Positions 7,642-15,877 of a stretch of 64,000 bases of DNA are shown here, in pieces. The stretch covers positions 1 to 64,000 of the forward strand of contig NZ_VSMB01000003.1 of NCBI RefSeq assembly GCF_009805705.1, in the 5' to 3' direction. The notes beneath the pieces were generated by a model. That model did no database searches and was not told the DNA's origin. It saw only the letters and a program-made list of their open reading frames with translations. Position 1 is the first letter of the stretch; every line of letters begins with the position of its first letter. The stretch comes from Ruania rhizosphaerae. Lineage in GTDB: Bacteria > Actinomycetota > Actinomycetes > Actinomycetales > Beutenbergiaceae. Position numbers and translations under genes: made by a program.

Positions 7642-8931
7642 TCAGGCGTCGTCGATGACCGCCTGGATGTCCTCGCCGGCGGCGGGGAAGAGATCGGCCA
7701 CCTCACCGGTGCCGTTCAGTGCCGACTGCAGCGCCGGGGTGAAGATGTCCTCGTTGATCTCACCCGAGCCGGTCACGCCGGTCAGGTACGGGCGCACGTT
7801 CTCGAGGATCTCCGGGGCCCCGAAGACGGCGGCCCATTCGTTGGTCACGGCGTCCTCCGGCATGTCGGTCCGGATGGCGGGGAAGCCGGACCCGTTGGCC
7901 CAGGTGGCCTGGCTCTCGACCGACTCCCAGTAGGCGAAGAACTTGTACGCGGCGTCCTTCTGGTCCTCGTCCAGGCGCTGGGCGATGGTCATCGAGACCA
8001 CATCGCCGAGGATCGACTGACCCTCGGGGCCGGCCATCGGCACGGTGACGTCGAAGTCGAGGCCGGCCTCGGTCAGGCCGGCGGTCATCCACGGTCCGTT
8101 GATGGTGATCGCGGCGAGCTCGGCCTGGAACAGCTGATCCGAATCGGCGCCGGACATGCCCACCGGGGTGATCTGCTCCTCCTGGACGAGCCCGACCCAG
8201 TGCTCGGCCGCGGCGACGGAGGCCGGGTCGCCGAGCATGGCGGTGGTGCCGTCGTCGGAGACCACACCGCCGCCACCGTTCCACAGGAAGCTCGGGAACA
8301 CCGGGACGGTGGAGTGATCGCCCATAGCGAGCGGGTACTGCTCGGGGGTGCCGTCGGAGTTCTCGTCCACGGTCAGGTCCGGGATCATCTCCTCGAACTC
8401 GGCCCACGTGGTGGGCGGAGCCTCGGGGTCCAGGCCGGCTTCCTCGAACAGGGCCTTGTTCCAGTACATCAGGACCGGGCCGAGGTTCAGGGGCACGCCG
8501 TAGTTGACGCCGTCATAGACGGAGGCCTGCACGGCGCCCTCGGCGAGGACGGAGGTGTCCATGTAGGTGTCGTCGGCGTAGAACTCGTCGGTGGAGCCGA
8601 GCACGCCGCGTTCGGCGTACTGGGGGAGCCGGGAGGCGCTCATCGCGACCAGATCCGGTCCGTCGTCAGAGGTGGCCGCGGTGAGGAACTGCTGGTAGAG
8701 GGAGTCCCAGGGGAGGGCTTCGGCCTCGATGGTGACCTCGTCCTGCGAGTCGTTGAAGTTGTCGACCACCTCCTGGAAGGCAGGGCCGTCCGGGCCGGTG
8801 AGGCCGTGCCACATGGTCAAGGTGACGGGGCCGCCGTCATCGGTGGAACCGCCGTCGCTGCAGGCGGCCAGGCCGGCCGTCAGGGCGAGGGCGGCACCTG
8901 CGGCGATGCAGGTGCGTCGGGTGGGTCGCAT
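7642..8931 (-). CDS. Sugar ABC transporter substrate-binding lipoprotein
   Basis: The protein has 429 residues. An Arg-rich N-terminus leads into a hydrophobic stretch ending in the lipobox LAAC (Cys near residue 24), so it is a lipid-anchored extracellular receptor. TLTMWHGLTGPDG begins the mature cluster-B domain, and SGFPAIRTDM near the C-terminus is typical of oligosaccharide receptors (SBP family 1). It is the first gene of the operon reading toward the GH1 gene, and the divergent LacI repressor probably controls it. Confidence 0.93.
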   Translation of the reverse strand: MRPTRRTCIAAGAALALTAGLAACSDGGSTDDGGPVTLTMWHGLTGPDGPAFQEVVDNFNDSQDEVTIEAEALPWDSLYQQFLTAATSDDGPDLVAMSASRLPQYAERGVLGSTDEFYADDTYMDTSVLAEGAVQASVYDGVNYGVPLNLGPVLMYWNKALFEEAGLDPEAPPTTWAEFEEMIPDLTVDENSDGTPEQYPLAMGDHSTVPVFPSFLWNGGGGVVSDDGTTAMLGDPASVAAAEHWVGLVQEEQITPVGMSGADSDQLFQAELAAITINGPWMTAGLTEAGLDFDVTVPMAGPEGQSILGDVVSMTIAQRLDEDQKDAAYKFFAYWESVESQATWANGSGFPAIRTDMPEDAVTNEWAAVFGAPEILENVRPYLTGVTGSGEINEDIFTPALQSALNGTGEVADLFPAAGEDIQAVIDDA

Positions 8932-8946
8932 GATGCCTCCAGTGCT

Positions 8947-8962
8947 CTTGCAACGTTGAAAG
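8947..8962. promoter_or_regulatory. LacI-type operator candidate, binding-protein side
   Basis: CTTGCAACGTTGAAAG is a 16-bp palindrome with a central CG and one mismatched pair, the form bound by LacI-family repressors. It lies just upstream of the binding-protein start (8931), where bound repressor would block transcription. Confidence 0.7.
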
Positions 8963-8992
8963 ACAGTGTCACGATAGCCAACGAATCCAATT

Positions 8993-9008
8993 CATGCAAC
9001 GATGCAAG
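8993..9008. promoter_or_regulatory. LacI-type operator candidate, repressor side
   Basis: CATGCAACGATGCAAG shares TGCAACG-TG-A with the site at 8947-8962, with centres 46 bp apart. It lies 16 bp before the lacI-type gene and suggests autoregulation and possibly looping. Confidence 0.6.
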
Positions 9009-9024
9009 AAGGAAAGGGGATTCC

Positions 9025-10026
9025 ATGGCAACTCTCAAAGATGTGGCGCAGCTGGCCGGAGTCTCACCGCGCACGGTGAGCAACGTCGTCAACGATCAGC
9101 CATACGTGGCGGCCGAGACCCGCGCCCGGGTGGAGGCGGCGCTGGCGGCCCTGGACTACCGGCCGAACCAGCTGGCCAAGAGCCTGCGCACCGGGCGGAT
9201 CGGGCTGCTCGGATTCGTCGTGCCGGACCTGGCGCAATCGCACTTCGCGCGGTTGGCGGCCGAAGTGGTGCAGGCCGCGACCGCCCGCGGGTACACCGTG
9301 GCCGTGGACCAGACGCATGGGGACATCGAGCGCGAACGCCGGCTGATCCAGCTCGGGCCGCGCGGTGCGATGTTCGACGGTGCGATCTTCCATCCCGAGG
9401 CGCTGCGGGCCGAGGACATCGAGCACCGGGAGTCGGAGTTCCCGCTGGTGCTGGTGGGGGAGCGGATCGCCGGGGATCACCTCGATCACGTCTACATCGA
9501 CGACCGTGCGGCGGCGTATGAGGCGACGAAGAAGCTGATCGCCGACGGGCACCGGCGCATCGCCGCCATCGGACTACGGCGGGCGGACTACGCGCGCACC
9601 GCGCACCTGCGGGAGGAGGGCGTGCGGGCGGCGTTGGCGGAGGCCGATGGCGTGGCAGCCGGGCATCACCAGTACGTGGAGCGCTACGACGCCGAGGACG
9701 GGTACGAGGCGATGGCGAACCTGGTCGACTCGGCCGAACGACCGGATGCGGTGATCTGCTTCAACGACATGCTCGCCATGGGAGCGCTGCGGCGGTTGCA
9801 CGAGCACGATGTGGACGTACCGGGGGACATGGCGCTGGTGGGGTTCGACGACATCACCGAGGCGTCGTTCTCGTTCCCGCCGTTGACGACCGTGGCTGCC
9901 GATCATGCGCAGATCGCCGAGACGGCGGTGAAGGCGCTGATCGGGCGGATCGGGGATCCGGGGGGAGCGGTGCAGGAGTATCTGGTCTCGCACCGGTTGG
10001 TGGTGCGGGGGTCGACGCGGGGGTAG
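9025..10026 (+). CDS. LacI-family transcriptional repressor
   Basis: The protein has 333 residues. Residues 2-50 are a typical LacI headpiece, ATLKDVAQLAGVSPRTVSNV, followed by the hinge helix QLAKSLRTGR. The rest is a periplasmic-binding-like effector domain with AVICFNDMLAMGALR and MALVGFDDI, both standard. The start at 9025 is set by an upstream AAGGAAAGGGG ribosome binding site and by the headpiece. It is divergent from the CUT1/GH1 operon, its probable target, with the imported sugar or a product as inducer. Confidence 0.95.
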   Translation: MATLKDVAQLAGVSPRTVSNVVNDQPYVAAETRARVEAALAALDYRPNQLAKSLRTGRIGLLGFVVPDLAQSHFARLAAEVVQAATARGYTVAVDQTHGDIERERRLIQLGPRGAMFDGAIFHPEALRAEDIEHRESEFPLVLVGERIAGDHLDHVYIDDRAAAYEATKKLIADGHRRIAAIGLRRADYARTAHLREEGVRAALAEADGVAAGHHQYVERYDAEDGYEAMANLVDSAERPDAVICFNDMLAMGALRRLHEHDVDVPGDMALVGFDDITEASFSFPPLTTVAADHAQIAETAVKALIGRIGDPGGAVQEYLVSHRLVVRGSTRG

Positions 10027-10145
10027 TGCCGCCAGGAGCTGTCGCCGAACTGTCCCTACCCGGATGGTCCGGATCGAAGTGGTTGCGCGAGCCAGCACTT
10101 CGGCTGGGCGAGATCACCAGCGAGATCGGTGCATTCGGTTCTAGT

Positions 10146-10178
10146 GTTGCATATTTGCAACGATACCCTAGGGTTGCA
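10146..10178 (+). promoter_or_regulatory. Palindromic operator of the AbiE-type operon
   Basis: GTTGCATATTTGCAAC (10146-10161) is an inverted repeat with 6-bp arms. ACCCTAGGGT (10165-10174) is a perfect palindrome, and a further GTTGCA half-site (10173-10178) abuts the start codon. This is the expected arrangement for an antitoxin that represses its own operon. Confidence 0.65.
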
Positions 10179-10180
10179 GT

Positions 10181-10942
10181 ATGAACCTTGCCGAACGCAT
10201 CTCGACCGTGCGCCATGTGAACGGGCTCAGCGCCCGTCAACTCGCGGCGTTGGTCGACGTCGCCCCGACGACGATCACGCGGATCGAGTCGGGGGCGGTC
10301 AGTCCATCCTTTGATCTGGTGCAAGAGATCCTGGCCGTCCTCGGCGAGTCGATCGGGTTCACTGGCACGGCTGACATCCGGGCGATCGCGGCCGCACGGT
10401 TGGCGCTCGACCCGGCGCTGGACATCGCGGCGTCGCTGGAAGTCGAAGCGTGGCGACGGCGGTGGGCACGGATCGGACTCGTCGATGAGCGGGGGTGGGT
10501 GGTAGCCGGCAAGGAATCCGAACTGCTGTCCCATGCCGGCCGTGCCGCTCGCCTTACCCGTCGGCCGGGGGCCGTGGATTTCATAGCCGGCCCGACGGCG
10601 TACACACTTGCCGAGATCATGGGAACGGCAGGTATTGACTACGCCGTGACGGGTGACGCCGGCGCGAATCTCTATCGCTCCAGTGCAGGCGAGGCATGGC
10701 CGGTCCTCTATGTTCAGGACGTCGAGCGTGCGGCCGACATCGCTGGCCTTGTCCGCAAGGAGTCTCATTCGTTCGGGATGCGGGTCACGCTGATTCCGTT
10801 CGACGGTGTGAGCGAGCTCGGTCGCGTTGCGATCGATGGCGTGACGGTCGCTGCGCGAGTCCAAGTGGTCATCGATGCCTACGGCGGCATCGACCGCATG
10901 GCCGAGCAGGCCGACATCCTGCTGGGGCGGCGGGTGACATGA
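10181..10942 (+). CDS. XRE HTH plus AbiEi-like protein, probable type IV antitoxin
   Basis: The protein has 253 residues. Residues 1-62 form an XRE helix-turn-helix (SARQLAALVDVAPTTITRIE). From about residue 125 a segment with YAVTGDAGANLYRSS, then PVLYVQDVERA and RVTLIPFDGV, resembles the C-terminal domain of AbiEi antitoxins. It ends in the pattern of Asp-rich region, QADILL. It overlaps the nucleotidyltransferase gene by ATGA. In AbiE systems the antitoxin represses its promoter and counters the toxin without a stable complex. Here an XRE domain replaces the usual winged helix. Autoregulation is supported by palindromes right before the start. Confidence 0.75.
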   Translation: MNLAERISTVRHVNGLSARQLAALVDVAPTTITRIESGAVSPSFDLVQEILAVLGESIGFTGTADIRAIAAARLALDPALDIAASLEVEAWRRRWARIGLVDERGWVVAGKESELLSHAGRAARLTRRPGAVDFIAGPTAYTLAEIMGTAGIDYAVTGDAGANLYRSSAGEAWPVLYVQDVERAADIAGLVRKESHSFGMRVTLIPFDGVSELGRVAIDGVTVAARVQVVIDAYGGIDRMAEQADILLGRRVT

Positions 10943-11787
10943 TAGGCGTCAAGGCACCTCAGACCGAGCTCGAGTGGAGCCGCCGCGCCATCATCAACGT
11001 CGTCGATGTGCTTGCGGTCCACGCCGAGTCATTGACCCTGATCGGCGCGCATGCGGTCCTGCTGCGCACGATGGACCTGGACGTGCCGCGAATGCCGACC
11101 GGCGATGGCGATCTGGGAGTGACGCCTGGTCTGGTGGGCGATCTCCCTAGCATCGAGGCGTTACTGGCGGACGCCGGCTACGAGCACCGCACCACGGCCC
11201 GTCCTGGGCTGTGGGGTCGAGAGTCGTACGACGAGCAGGACGGCACGCGATCCTTCCGCGAGAAGGTCGACTTGCTCGCGCCACATGGGCTCTCAGGTAC
11301 AGCCAGTCGCACCAAGCGCAGCGTTCCGGCGCTTCAACCGGCGCACGGCAAGCTCGCAGTGGGCAATGCTCTCGGCCTCGAGCTCGCCGCATTCAACCGA
11401 TCGCTGGTCACGCTTACCGACTTCGCTGACCCACGATTGTCGGCTGAGATCCACGTCGCCGAGATTCCCGCGCTGATCTTGGCGAAGGGTTCCAAGATCG
11501 GCGAACGGCTTCGAGAGTCCCGCAAGGGGCGGGTTCGGGATAAGGATCTCGGTGACCTGTGGAGACTCATGGCGGTCGCCGAACCTAGCGAGTCTGCACG
11601 CGTGATCGAAGATCTCGTGCGCCAGCCTGAGGTGGGTCTCGCCGTCCGTCAGAGCCTCGAATGGACCGACGAGGTACTGCGGGATCCGGCAAGCGCCGAA
11701 CGGGCAAAACTGGCGTTCGACACGTTCGTCGATCCAGCGGAGATCGACCACACCTTCGACATGTGGCGGAGTGCGCTTGCTGGGTGA
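10939..11787 (+). CDS. AbiEii-type nucleotidyltransferase toxin
   Basis: The protein has 282 residues. LIGAHAVLLRTMDL followed by TGDGDLGV gives the small-residue turn and D-x-D metal site of the AbiEii/MenT nucleotidyltransferase fold. DGTRSFREKVDLLAPHG supplies a further acidic strand, and PALILAKGSKIGERLRESRKGRVRDKDLGDLWRLM-type residues form the Lys and Asp motifs near the C-terminus. MenT relatives add nucleotides to tRNA acceptor ends; the target here is unknown. Translation is coupled to the antitoxin (ATGA) and to the next gene (GTGA). Confidence 0.75.
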   Translation: MIGVKAPQTELEWSRRAIINVVDVLAVHAESLTLIGAHAVLLRTMDLDVPRMPTGDGDLGVTPGLVGDLPSIEALLADAGYEHRTTARPGLWGRESYDEQDGTRSFREKVDLLAPHGLSGTASRTKRSVPALQPAHGKLAVGNALGLELAAFNRSLVTLTDFADPRLSAEIHVAEIPALILAKGSKIGERLRESRKGRVRDKDLGDLWRLMAVAEPSESARVIEDLVRQPEVGLAVRQSLEWTDEVLRDPASAERAKLAFDTFVDPAEIDHTFDMWRSALAG

Positions 11788-12332
11788 CGGTGGTCCACCG
11801 AGATCCTGATCTCGTTGAGACCCAGCGTCGGCTCCGGCGCACCCGTGTACAGGATAGGTACCTATGGTTGCATCGGGCATTGCTGGGCTACCTCATGATC
11901 GACCCGGAGCGTGTCAGTGGTCATCCATACCGCGCCCTCATGGCCAACAACCAAACTGATCTGATTGCCGGTAAACCCAGGGCGCTGCTCATAGAGTCGC
12001 TCCGCAACCTCGAGCTGGGGGAGGAGCGTGACGGTATGAGGGCCCTCTCGGGGAATGTCGACTACTGCGTGGTGCGCGCGCTCGCACGCATCGAGGCACA
12101 ACTCCTGCTCGAGGACGCCGACTCGCCAGACGCGGATCGACTGATCGAACGCACGACCGAGCAGCGACGTGCCGACGCGTTCGTGGCCCTGGTCGCCGCT
12201 CTCGCGGATGGCGTACCCGCCGGTGCCGCCTCACGGGCACGGGGACGACCAGTCTCGGCTGGCGCCTCCTCGGCAGATAGGCGAGAGGACCGCCTGTGGA
12301 CGGGGCCGGAGACTGGCCAACGAGCTTGGTAG
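11784..12332 (+). CDS. Hypothetical protein, third gene of the AbiE-type operon
   Basis: GTG at 11784 overlaps the toxin stop (GTGA), so it appears cotranslated. It has 182 residues, of which 20-140 look structured: YLWLHRALLGYLMIDPERV, then NVDYCVVRALARIEAQLLLED and RRADAFVALVAALADG. No family was recognised. The last 40 residues are Arg/Ala/Gly-rich and run into the HipB remnant on the other strand, so the original C-terminus may have been lost at a junction near 12240-12335. Confidence 0.45.
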   Translation: MTVVHRDPDLVETQRRLRRTRVQDRYLWLHRALLGYLMIDPERVSGHPYRALMANNQTDLIAGKPRALLIESLRNLELGEERDGMRALSGNVDYCVVRALARIEAQLLLEDADSPDADRLIERTTEQRRADAFVALVAALADGVPAGAASRARGRPVSAGASSADRREDRLWTGPETGQRAW

Positions 12333-12337
12333 CCTGC

Positions 12338-12448
12338 CTGCGGTCCCATCGACGCCAGTTGGCGCTGGGAGAGGCCGCTCAACAGCCGGGCTTGTTGCAG
12401 AATCCTGCCCAGGAACTCCGGGCTGGAGACAGTGCCTCGAATCGCCAT
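12338..12448 (-). pseudogene. HipB-like XRE antitoxin remnant
   Basis: From ATG at 12448, with AGGAAG as ribosome binding site, the frame reads MAIRGTVSSPEFLGRILQQA then LLSGLSQRQLAS, the first two helices of a HipB-type XRE protein. The recognition helix and everything after it are absent; the frame continues only as Arg/Ser-rich nonsense. No hipA toxin gene follows. A deletion probably removed the rest, with its edge near 12338. Confidence 0.6.
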
Positions 12449-12470
12449 GGCGACTTCCTGATCTGATGAT

Positions 12471-12503
12471 CTATTCGTAGTCACGCCAGGCGACTACGAA
12501 TAG
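12471..12503. promoter_or_regulatory. HipB-type operators left in front of the antitoxin remnant
   Basis: CTATTCGTAGTC and GACTACGAATAG (12471-12482 and 12492-12503) are perfect 12-bp inverted arms with 9 bp between them. A further TTCGTAGTC half-site lies at 12528-12536. They sit in the promoter region of the remnant reading to the left and survive although the gene body is lost. Confidence 0.65.
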
Positions 12504-12553
12504 GTAGTCAACACATGTGACGATCTTTTCGTAGTCGACGACTCAGGCTTGGC

Positions 12554-13951
12554 TCAGCCAGCGCCCCCCCGCAACCGCTCCGGCAGCATGTCGCCGTGCG
12601 CGGCGACCAACTCATCGGTCATCGCCCGGATCTCCTCCAGCGTCAGCTTCGCCCCGGTGAGCGGGTCGAGCGCCACGGCGTGGAACATGTGCTCGCGATC
12701 GCCGTGCAGCGCCGCCTCCACGGCCAACGTCTGGACGTTGATGTTGGTGCGGTTCAGGGCGGCGAGCTGCGGTGGCAACGCGCCGACCGCCGTCGGCTGC
12801 ACGCCACGGGAGTCCACCAGGCAGGGCACCTCCACGCACGCATCGGCGGGCAGGTTCTCGATCAGCACCCCGCGGTTGGGGGTGTTGCCGTAGACGACGC
12901 TCGGGGTGCCGGTGACCAGGGAGTTGACGATCATCGCCCCGTACTCCACCGACGCCGTCAGCTGTTCCTTCATCTTCTCCAGCTGCCCGGCGATATCACC
13001 CTGCTCGTCGTGCGCGCCGCAGATCTCGTAGTAGTCCCACCGCTGCGGGATGTACTCCTCGACGGTCGCGGCGTCCTTGCGGAAGTAGGGCAGGTACTCC
13101 GAGGCGTGGTGGCTGGACTCGGTCTGGAACTTGCCGAAGTGGGCCATGATCGCCGTGCGGACCTGCTCGTTGCCGCCCTCGTAGGAGCTCACCTCCTCGG
13201 CCGCCTCGCTGTGATCGCCGTCGTCCCCGGCTAGTTGCGCGGCACCGCGCCCGCGCTGGTGACGCTCGCCCATCACCTCGTGCAGCCGCGGATACAGGTC
13301 CTCCTGACCGTGGCGGAACTCCAGGATCCAGGACTGGTGGTTGATTCCCGCGCAGCGGTAGCTGACCTCCTCGTACGGCACCCCGAGGGTGCGCGCGAGC
13401 ATACGCGTGGTGCCCTGCACGCTGTGGCAGAGCCCGACGGCGTTCAGCCCCTTGGCATTCAGGTACGCCGTGGCCATGGCCATCGGGTTGGCGTAGTTGA
13501 TGAAGGTCGCGTCCGGGCAGAGCTCGCGGGCGTCGTCGGCGATCTCGTCGTAGGCGTCGACCGAGCGCAGGAACCGGAACACTCCACCCGGGCCGAGGGT
13601 GTCCCCGACGGTCTGGTCGATGCCGTACTTGCGGGGGATCTCCACGTCGTGCCGGTAGGAGGCCACACCGCCCACCTGGAAGGTGATGATGACGACGTCG
13701 GCGCCCGCGAGGGCCTCGCGGCGGTCGGTGGTGCGCTGGACGGTGGTACCGAAGCCGTGGTGGGCCACCAGTTCCTCGCTGGCATCGGCCACCGGCTTCA
13801 AGCGCTCAGGGTCGATGTCCATCAGGCACAGGGTCGACTCCCGCAGGGCGGGGAAGCTGAGGATGTCGCCGATGAGGCGGAACGGGAAGACGAAGCCTCC
13901 GGCTCCGATGATGGCGATCTTCGGGTTCGTGACGAACGTCGTTGTGGTCAT
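12554..13951 (-). CDS. melA: GH4 alpha-galactosidase, NAD- and Mn-dependent
   Basis: The protein has 465 residues. The N-terminal dinucleotide fold starts KIAIIGAGGFVFPFRLIGDI and continues with LMDIDPERL. GH4 metal and substrate motifs follow: NYANPMAMATAYL, GLCHSVQGT (metal Cys) and CAGINHQSWILEF (metal His). The length and the GLCHS/GINH pairing fit the MelA alpha-galactosidase branch rather than the 6-phospho branch. GH4 enzymes work by NAD-mediated oxidation at C3 and elimination, and act in the cytoplasm. ATG at 13951 begins the Rossmann fold; the longer open frame has no coding character. It is divergent from an AraC regulator. No dedicated importer adjoins it. Confidence 0.88.
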   Translation of the reverse strand: MTTTTFVTNPKIAIIGAGGFVFPFRLIGDILSFPALRESTLCLMDIDPERLKPVADASEELVAHHGFGTTVQRTTDRREALAGADVVIITFQVGGVASYRHDVEIPRKYGIDQTVGDTLGPGGVFRFLRSVDAYDEIADDARELCPDATFINYANPMAMATAYLNAKGLNAVGLCHSVQGTTRMLARTLGVPYEEVSYRCAGINHQSWILEFRHGQEDLYPRLHEVMGERHQRGRGAAQLAGDDGDHSEAAEEVSSYEGGNEQVRTAIMAHFGKFQTESSHHASEYLPYFRKDAATVEEYIPQRWDYYEICGAHDEQGDIAGQLEKMKEQLTASVEYGAMIVNSLVTGTPSVVYGNTPNRGVLIENLPADACVEVPCLVDSRGVQPTAVGALPPQLAALNRTNINVQTLAVEAALHGDREHMFHAVALDPLTGAKLTLEEIRAMTDELVAAHGDMLPERLRGGAG

Positions 13952-14041
13952 GACTTCACCGTAGGCAACGCAATTCTCGGAATCTCGTGGCTCAGTTGGC
14001 TGTTCTTCCAGAATCCTACGATTGGCGCGTAGGGTCAGAGC

Positions 14042-14998
14042 GTGCGCGCAGACGATCTCCGGGACGGGCCGCGAACCCGGGACGAGGGGCGCGGCTTCGG
14101 TCTCGTCGTCACCGAGCAGCCGGCGCTGTGGTGCCGGCGCGGGGAACCGCCGACGATGCTGACGCTGCACCGCCACGACGACCTCGAAGTCAACATCGTC
14201 CTGCGTGGCGAGCTGCGCTACCTCTACGCCGGACGGCCACTCGTGCTGCGGGAGGGGCAGATCGCGATGTTCTGGGCGACGCAGCCGCACGGCCTGGTCG
14301 CCGGCCGCACGGAGTCCGACGCCGCGGGGGAGACGTGCTGGGTGCATGTCCCCTTCGCCACGGTGCTCAGCTGGGGCCTGGCTGAGGCGGATATGAGACG
14401 CCTGATGCAGGCAATGCCGCTGGTCACCGACGACCCGGTGCTGCGGGAGCGCCTCGCGGCCATGGTCTCCACCTGGCTCGAGGAGATCGGGGATCGGGCG
14501 AGCGAAGGCATCGCCCTGCTGGAGATCCAGGCCGCGGTGCGCCGCATCCTGCGTGCGGAGCCGGTCTTCGCGCACTTCGAAGACGGTGCAGCGACCGACT
14601 CTGCCGAGACCACCGTGGCCGGTGAGGCGGAGGGTCCCGACGGCGCACGTCACCGTGCTCCAGGACGCGCCGGCGACGCGGGTCACGCCCTACGGATGGC
14701 GCAGTTCGTCGTCGACAGGTTCCGGGGCGAGGTGAGCGTGGGCGACGTCGCGCGCTCGGTCCACCTGACGCCGTCGCATGCCATGACCGTGTTCCGCCGG
14801 GCCGTGGGCGTGACGATCGGCGAGTACGTGACCATGTGCCGGGTGGCGGAGGCGCAGCGGCTGCTGCTGACCTCGCGGCTGTCCTCTACGGAGATCGCCG
14901 AGGCTGCCGGTTTCGGCTCGCTGTCCAGCTACTACGCGCACGTGACCCGAGCGTGTGGGATGACGCCGCGAGAGTACCGCCGTCAGGTGGAGGTGTGA
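14042..14998 (+). CDS. AraC-family regulator, MelR-like
   Basis: The protein has 318 residues. Residues about 35-110 form a cupin sensor (HRHDDLEVNIVLRGELRYLY, GQIAMFWATQPHGLV), as in MelR. The C-terminal 100 residues hold two AraC helix-turn-helix motifs: VGDVARSVHLTPSHAMTVFR and STEIAEAAGFGSLSSYYAHV. GTG at 14042 is the first start after the 90-bp divergent region. It likely activates the alpha-galactosidase gene; two imperfect GAATC-containing repeats between them may be half-sites. Confidence 0.88.
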   Translation: MRADDLRDGPRTRDEGRGFGLVVTEQPALWCRRGEPPTMLTLHRHDDLEVNIVLRGELRYLYAGRPLVLREGQIAMFWATQPHGLVAGRTESDAAGETCWVHVPFATVLSWGLAEADMRRLMQAMPLVTDDPVLRERLAAMVSTWLEEIGDRASEGIALLEIQAAVRRILRAEPVFAHFEDGAATDSAETTVAGEAEGPDGARHRAPGRAGDAGHALRMAQFVVDRFRGEVSVGDVARSVHLTPSHAMTVFRRAVGVTIGEYVTMCRVAEAQRLLLTSRLSSTEIAEAAGFGSLSSYYAHVTRACGMTPREYRRQVEV

Positions 14999-15106
14999 GG
15001 CTTCTCGCGACTGGTGAGCACTGAAACGTTCGTATCGCCCCGCTGGGGGTTGGCCTGCAGCACAACGCCAGATTGGGAGATCGACGTCGATGACTCGTAG
15101 CCCGCG

Positions 15107-15514
15107 TCAGGACTTCGGGTGTTCGACGGGATCGGTCACGCGCATGCCTAGGTGCCCTGCGACGTCCTTCATCGCCGCGTCGTGCGTGGCCACAGTGACC
15201 GGCTCGCCGATCAGCAGTGCCGTCGCCAGATGTAAGGCGTCGAGGGCCTTGACGTGCCGTTCGATGGACTCGGCGACCGTGTGTGTCTCCCGAGTGATCT
15301 CGAGCATCCCGACGCGATCGAGCAGAGGGGCACCGTCGGCGAGCGGCCGACTGTCGCGCCGCAGGACGCGAATCACCTCAGTGCGCAGGAGCCGGGAGGA
15401 GAGGACGGTCATTGCCGGATTCTGCATCCATGTCTGCAGCCGCAGGCGTTCGGGGACATCCAGGATCGTGCGCAGCGCCACCGAGGAATCAAGGTAGACC
15501 AGCGATGCGGCCAT
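15107..15514 (-). CDS. VapC-type PIN-domain ribonuclease toxin
   Basis: The protein has 135 residues. The PIN acidic residues are visible: Asp in VYLDSSVAL, Glu in LRTEVIRV, Asp in ALDALHLATAL and Asp in TVATHDAAM. It is a Mg2+-dependent endoribonuclease by family. The start is 3 bp downstream of the antitoxin stop, so the two are cotranscribed. Confidence 0.88.
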   Translation of the reverse strand: MAASLVYLDSSVALRTILDVPERLRLQTWMQNPAMTVLSSRLLRTEVIRVLRRDSRPLADGAPLLDRVGMLEITRETHTVAESIERHVKALDALHLATALLIGEPVTVATHDAAMKDVAGHLGMRVTDPVEHPKS

Positions 15515-15517
15515 GGA

Positions 15518-15796
15518 TCAGTGGTCCCCGCGCATCTCGTCCAGCAGTGCGCTGGCCTGGGTCTCGGTGTATGCCGGTCCGCCGGCCCGCCTCGGCCATG
15601 GTGCGGGCGCCAGGGAGGGCGGCGTGTACCGTCCTTCGCGCTCCAGCCGCGCAAGTGCTGAGTCCCCTTCGAGAACTGCGCTGACGCGCCAGCGGGGCTT
15701 CCCGCGCTCGGTCACGACGAGGTCACTGGACTCGGTGACCTGCGCGAGCACCGATGCCGTGTGCTGGTTGAGTTCTCTCTTGGTGACTGTCTGCAT
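15518..15796 (-). CDS. Phd/YefM-type antitoxin of the VapC pair
   Basis: The protein has 92 residues. MQTVTKRELNQHTASVLAQV and SDLVVTERGKPRWRV form the Phd/YefM fold (N-terminal DNA-binding dimer). The acidic C-terminus ASALLDEMRGD would wrap the toxin. ATG at 15796 fits the family; an upstream ATG at 15862 would add an unusual extension. Confidence 0.88.
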   Translation of the reverse strand: MQTVTKRELNQHTASVLAQVTESSDLVVTERGKPRWRVSAVLEGDSALARLEREGRYTPPSLAPAPWPRRAGGPAYTETQASALLDEMRGDH

Positions 15797-15877
15797 GCCT
15801 CCAAGTGTACTACCAGTGTCAGACATCCGTTCGGAGTGTCGAAGCTGTGAGCGCGATGTCAAGGCGTGACATCGGCG

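Noticed and set aside
7534-9024. N-terminal extension of the LacI frame by 497 codons
   Set aside because: It lies antisense to the binding protein; the LacI headpiece and ribosome binding site fix the start at 9025.
10696-10938. Upstream extension of the AbiEii-type gene
   Set aside because: It overlaps the antitoxin and reads as Arg/Cys-rich noise; the ATGA start at 10939 fits.
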